A stretch of DNA of 34,057 nucleotides from GYS-P2D sp964522505. GTDB lineage: Bacteria; Bacteroidota; Bacteroidia; Chitinophagales; Saprospiraceae. The position numbers and the translations under genes are program-made. Under the pieces are notes generated by a model. It saw only the letters and a program-made list of their open reading frames with translations, was not told the origin of the DNA and did not search any database. Shown piece after piece: positions 31,706 through 34,057 of this stretch (the stretch's first letter is position 1; each line of letters starts with the position of its first letter). The stretch is from contig CAZFWJ010000041.1 in the NCBI GenBank assembly GCA_964522505.1, positions 1 through 34,057 of the forward strand, read 5' to 3'.

Positions 31706-32215
31706 ATGCTAAGCAAAAAAATGCAAGAAGCTCTAAATGAGCAAGTTAAGATAGAAGCTCAATCCTCACAAGTATATCTAGCTATGGCATCATGGTCAGA
31801 GATACAGCCAGGACTCGATAACATCACAGGATTCTTCTATCGCCATAGCGATGAGGAACGCATGCATATGCTTAAGTTGATTCATTTTATCAATGATCGT
31901 GGTGGATTTGCACAGATTCCTGCCTTAGAGCAGCCACAACTCACCTTTCCATCGCTTAATCACGCATTTAAGGATTTGCTGAAGCACGAAGAGTACGTAT
32001 CTCAGAGCATCAATAACTGCGTGGATATTGCTCTATCCGAGAAGGATTATGCTACGCACAACTTCTTACAGTGGTATGTAGCTGAGCAGATTGAAGAAGA
32101 ATCTCTGGCGCGCACTATCAATGATAAGCTCGAACTTATTGGGGATGACAAGGGTGGACTTTACTTATTTGAGCGAGATATCCTACAGATCAGTGTAGCA
32201 GCCGAAGAAAAGTAA
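31706..32215 (+). CDS. ftnA: Ferritin (FtnA-like)
   Basis: The 169-aa non-haem ferritin stores iron as ferric mineral. The ferroxidase ligands are visible: Glu in QVKIEAQSSQVYLAMASW, Glu/His in HSDEERMHMLK, Glu in LKHEEYVSQS and Gln/Glu in WYVAEQIEEESL. There is no haem-ligating Met as in bacterioferritin. It is a monocistronic gene with a candidate -7 element upstream, converging with the pseudouridine synthase gene 35 bp away. There is no direct functional tie to the operon before it, although an iron-rich hydrogenase makes iron storage useful. Confidence 0.93.
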   Translation: MLSKKMQEALNEQVKIEAQSSQVYLAMASWSEIQPGLDNITGFFYRHSDEERMHMLKLIHFINDRGGFAQIPALEQPQLTFPSLNHAFKDLLKHEEYVSQSINNCVDIALSEKDYATHNFLQWYVAEQIEEESLARTINDKLELIGDDKGGLYLFERDILQISVAAEEK

Positions 32216-32225
32216 AAAACCCATT

Positions 32226-32243
32226 TCTATAATCGATTATAGA
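32226..32243. terminator. Palindrome between converging ferritin and rRNA-modification genes
   Basis: TCTATAATCGATTATAGA is an 18-bp perfect palindrome, 10 bp past the ferritin stop. Next to it lies a smaller inverted repeat, AGTCTA-TAC-TAGACT (32243-32257). On the minus strand a T6 run follows after about 7 nt. A bidirectional terminator is the likely role, though the stem is A/T-rich and weak. Confidence 0.4.
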
Positions 32244-32250
32244 GTCTATA

Positions 32251-34008
32251 CTAGACTAAGAATTGCTCATCCCAACTTGGGGGGCACTTGTAAGTCTGTG
32301 ATTCTTTAGTAAGAGGATGGGTAATGGTAAGCTCAGCAGCATGTAGATAGAGGCGGTCAGCTCTGTTGCCATAGAGATCATCTCCGATTATGTGGGCATT
32401 AAGACCGTCAGAATGAGCTGCATGGACTCGTAGTTGATGTGTTCGTCCAGTCTTTGGATAGAAGTCAACCCAAGATTGTTTTCCATCGATTTTCCTCAAT
32501 TCCCAGTAAGTGGTCGCATTCTTGCCATGTTCGTAGCAGACCAATTGTTGCGGACGATTATCGAGATCTACTCGTAAGGGTAGGGATATATAACCAGATT
32601 GTTCGGATATAACACCATCGAGTATGGCAACGTATCTCTTCTCAGCTGTGCGCTTGATGAACTGATGCTGCAGGTACTTGTGCGCTTCTTTATTAAGCGC
32701 TACGATCATAATACCAGAGGTAGACATATCTAATCGATGGACTATGAGTGGTCCTGTTGCCTGTGGATAGCGGTGACGCATCCTTGACCAGACGGAGTCT
32801 GTGATAATTTTGCCGGGCACGGAGAGCAATTCTGGTGGCTTATTGATCACAGCGATATGCTCATCCTCATATATGATCTGAATCTCACCAGCTCGAGTAG
32901 TAGTGTCTTGAATAGGGTTTGGATCTACATCAAGTCCTCTGAGCATGTGTCCGAGGATAGGCTCGCATTTGGATCGACAGGCGGGGTAGAACTGTTTGTG
33001 CTTGCGCACCTGTGATTTAGGCGATTGACCCCACCAAAACTCTGCCATGGCGATGGGCTTGAGTTTATGTTTGTAGGCATAGTTGAGGAGCTTAGGAGCT
33101 GCGCATTCTCCAGAGCCTGCGGGTGGGGGAATACCCATCCGATCTGAGAATATATCCAGGAGATCTTGCTCTTCACCATTAGCATTTAAGAATCGGTATT
33201 GTTGGAAGAGGTGTTGTTGCAACGCATTAGATTGGGTTTTTCTCTTCTGTTTTAGTTCATCGATCTTTGATTGTACCATGTCAAATGCGGCTTTGGCCTC
33301 AGAGACTTTGTTCTCCCAATATTGAATTTGATCTTTAAGGAAATAGCTGCTCTTGATGCTTTGCTTCTTGAATTGATCGAGTAGGGCATTATACTCCTCT
33401 TCGCTCAGTATAGTCTTTTTTTCTGCTCTAAGTTTTTTGCGTTCTGCTTTCTCGGTTTTGATTTTGACTCTGGTTTGAGCAATGGTTTCCTTTGCTTTGA
33501 GCTCTGTATCCTTAAGCTCTCTTTTTTTGTTGTGGTAGTTGGGATCGCTTTCTAACTCTTCGACTTGACGGTTGTACTCATTGAGGCCGACAATTTCTTG
33601 ATTAAAGCGACTCCCATCAATGAGCATATCATAGATAGGAGGGACGAAACCCTCATGATGGTTAGCGTCAGCCAGCTTGCCAGAGAAGGCACTGAGATAT
33701 CCCAGTTCTCCGGTTACTGATCGAACCACTAAGACGCCAAACATCTTACCAATGATCATCCCAGTCTCTGACGGTTCAAGACCAAAGTTGTGATCATAAT
33801 CGTGATCGATTAATCGATGTCTTTGGAGCTCATCGGCCGCTATGCGACATAGTTGATGTGGTTCATAATAGAATGGGAAGGTAAATGTGTCTGGCAGCTT
33901 GATATGACTGATGTTAGAGGTAAAAGGAGTAATATGTTCCGACGCTTCCGAGCTCAAAGACTTATATGTTTGATTAATAATATTAGGCCGCAATATAATA
34001 CCCTTCAA
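32251..34008 (-). CDS. RluA-family pseudouridine synthase with N-terminal extension
   Basis: This 585-aa enzyme converts uridine to pseudouridine in structured RNA. The catalytic domain is about residues 375-585: INKPPELLSVPGK, then VHRLDMSTSGIMIVALNKEA with the catalytic Asp at about 420, and KTGRTHQLRVHAAHS. Before it is a long extension: a folded part (LPDTFTFPFYYEPHQLCRIA), a coiled coil at about 155-270 rich in Lys/Glu, and GIPPPAGSGECAAPKLLNYA. Long RluA proteins of this build are common in Bacteroidota. The start is uncertain: no ATG precedes the conserved part. TTG at 34008 gives the longest form, and later in-frame TTG codons are possible. The upstream end of the unit may lie outside the window. 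Confidence 0.85.
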   Translation of the reverse strand: MKGIILRPNIINQTYKSLSSEASEHITPFTSNISHIKLPDTFTFPFYYEPHQLCRIAADELQRHRLIDHDYDHNFGLEPSETGMIIGKMFGVLVVRSVTGELGYLSAFSGKLADANHHEGFVPPIYDMLIDGSRFNQEIVGLNEYNRQVEELESDPNYHNKKRELKDTELKAKETIAQTRVKIKTEKAERKKLRAEKKTILSEEEYNALLDQFKKQSIKSSYFLKDQIQYWENKVSEAKAAFDMVQSKIDELKQKRKTQSNALQQHLFQQYRFLNANGEEQDLLDIFSDRMGIPPPAGSGECAAPKLLNYAYKHKLKPIAMAEFWWGQSPKSQVRKHKQFYPACRSKCEPILGHMLRGLDVDPNPIQDTTTRAGEIQIIYEDEHIAVINKPPELLSVPGKIITDSVWSRMRHRYPQATGPLIVHRLDMSTSGIMIVALNKEAHKYLQHQFIKRTAEKRYVAILDGVISEQSGYISLPLRVDLDNRPQQLVCYEHGKNATTYWELRKIDGKQSWVDFYPKTGRTHQLRVHAAHSDGLNAHIIGDDLYGNRADRLYLHAAELTITHPLTKESQTYKCPPSWDEQFLV

Positions 34009-34057
34009 GATTGAGCTTGGGATAAACCTTGAATCTTCAATTTTATGCTTATTTTAT

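Noticed and set aside
1..34057. CRISPR arrays, tRNA, rRNA, insertion sequences or integrases
   Set aside because: I saw no regularly spaced repeats, no cloverleaf or rRNA stretch, and no transposase or recombinase motif anywhere in the window.

Overview
The window looks like a chromosomal segment of a Bacteroidota bacterium. The signs are a DUF2490-type outer-membrane protein, Bacteroidota-style lipoprotein and LolA-like (DUF6503-like) proteins, TetR proteins of a type common in the phylum, promoters of the TTTG-N19-TAnnTTTG form, and a general lack of strong Shine-Dalgarno sequences. All family assignments come from reading motifs; no database search was possible.

Layout. (1) 1-3055 is a thin, partly decayed region: one small intact gene with its own promoter and terminator, a GIY-YIG-like pseudogene (760-1099, minus) between two ~92-bp direct repeats that each carry a minus-strand terminator, a 3'-truncated metallophosphatase (1531-2334, minus) and a DUF2490 protein. 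(2) 3297-18674 is a complete-looking [NiFe]-hydrogenase locus in two converging units. The plus unit is hypF-hypD-hypE followed by two tandem TetR regulators. The minus unit runs from 18674 down to 9106 as 15 tightly packed genes: small subunit, five consecutive ~91-104-aa single-TM proteins, large subunit, a degenerate maturation-protease paralogue, a winged-helix/Cys-rich protein, a Rieske-like protein with an altered ligand set, a LolA-like lipoprotein, a canonical maturation protease, a membrane-anchored LolA-like protein, a CooC-like ATPase and hypC. No hypA or hypB is present. (3) 18675-21014 is a divergent control region with several palindromes and a TonB-dependent receptor. (4) 21135-22206 (minus) holds a doubly frameshifted small gene and a VOC protein. 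(5) 22466-31599 is a TetR-led acyl-CoA operon: carboxylase beta and alpha subunits, enoyl-CoA hydratase, BKACE-type beta-keto acid cleavage enzyme, a PECR-like SDR, an HSDL2-like SDR and an acyl-CoA dehydrogenase fused to an SCP2 domain. It resembles terpenoid (Atu) or leucine (Liu) degradation clusters. (6) Ferritin and an RluA-family pseudouridine synthase converge at the right end.

How it may work. The small subunit has no Tat signal, its iron-sulfur ligands suggest three [4Fe-4S] clusters, and its C-terminal half resembles high-affinity (group 1h/2a-like) hydrogenases. The proximal motif, however, is canonical CDGC and not the CDGD of oxygen-tolerant 1h/2a enzymes. The layout fits the Bacteroidota lineage known as group 1l, reported for atmospheric H2 oxidation, but only a phylogeny can settle this. 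The five small TM proteins between the two catalytic subunits are the most striking part. By the positive-inside rule they would display amphipathic C-terminal helices on the cytoplasmic face, and so could tether a Tat-less hydrogenase to the membrane and its quinone pool. Hyp proteins C, D, E and F make the Fe(CN)2CO unit; the CooC-like ATPase is a candidate nickel-delivery factor in place of HypA/HypB.
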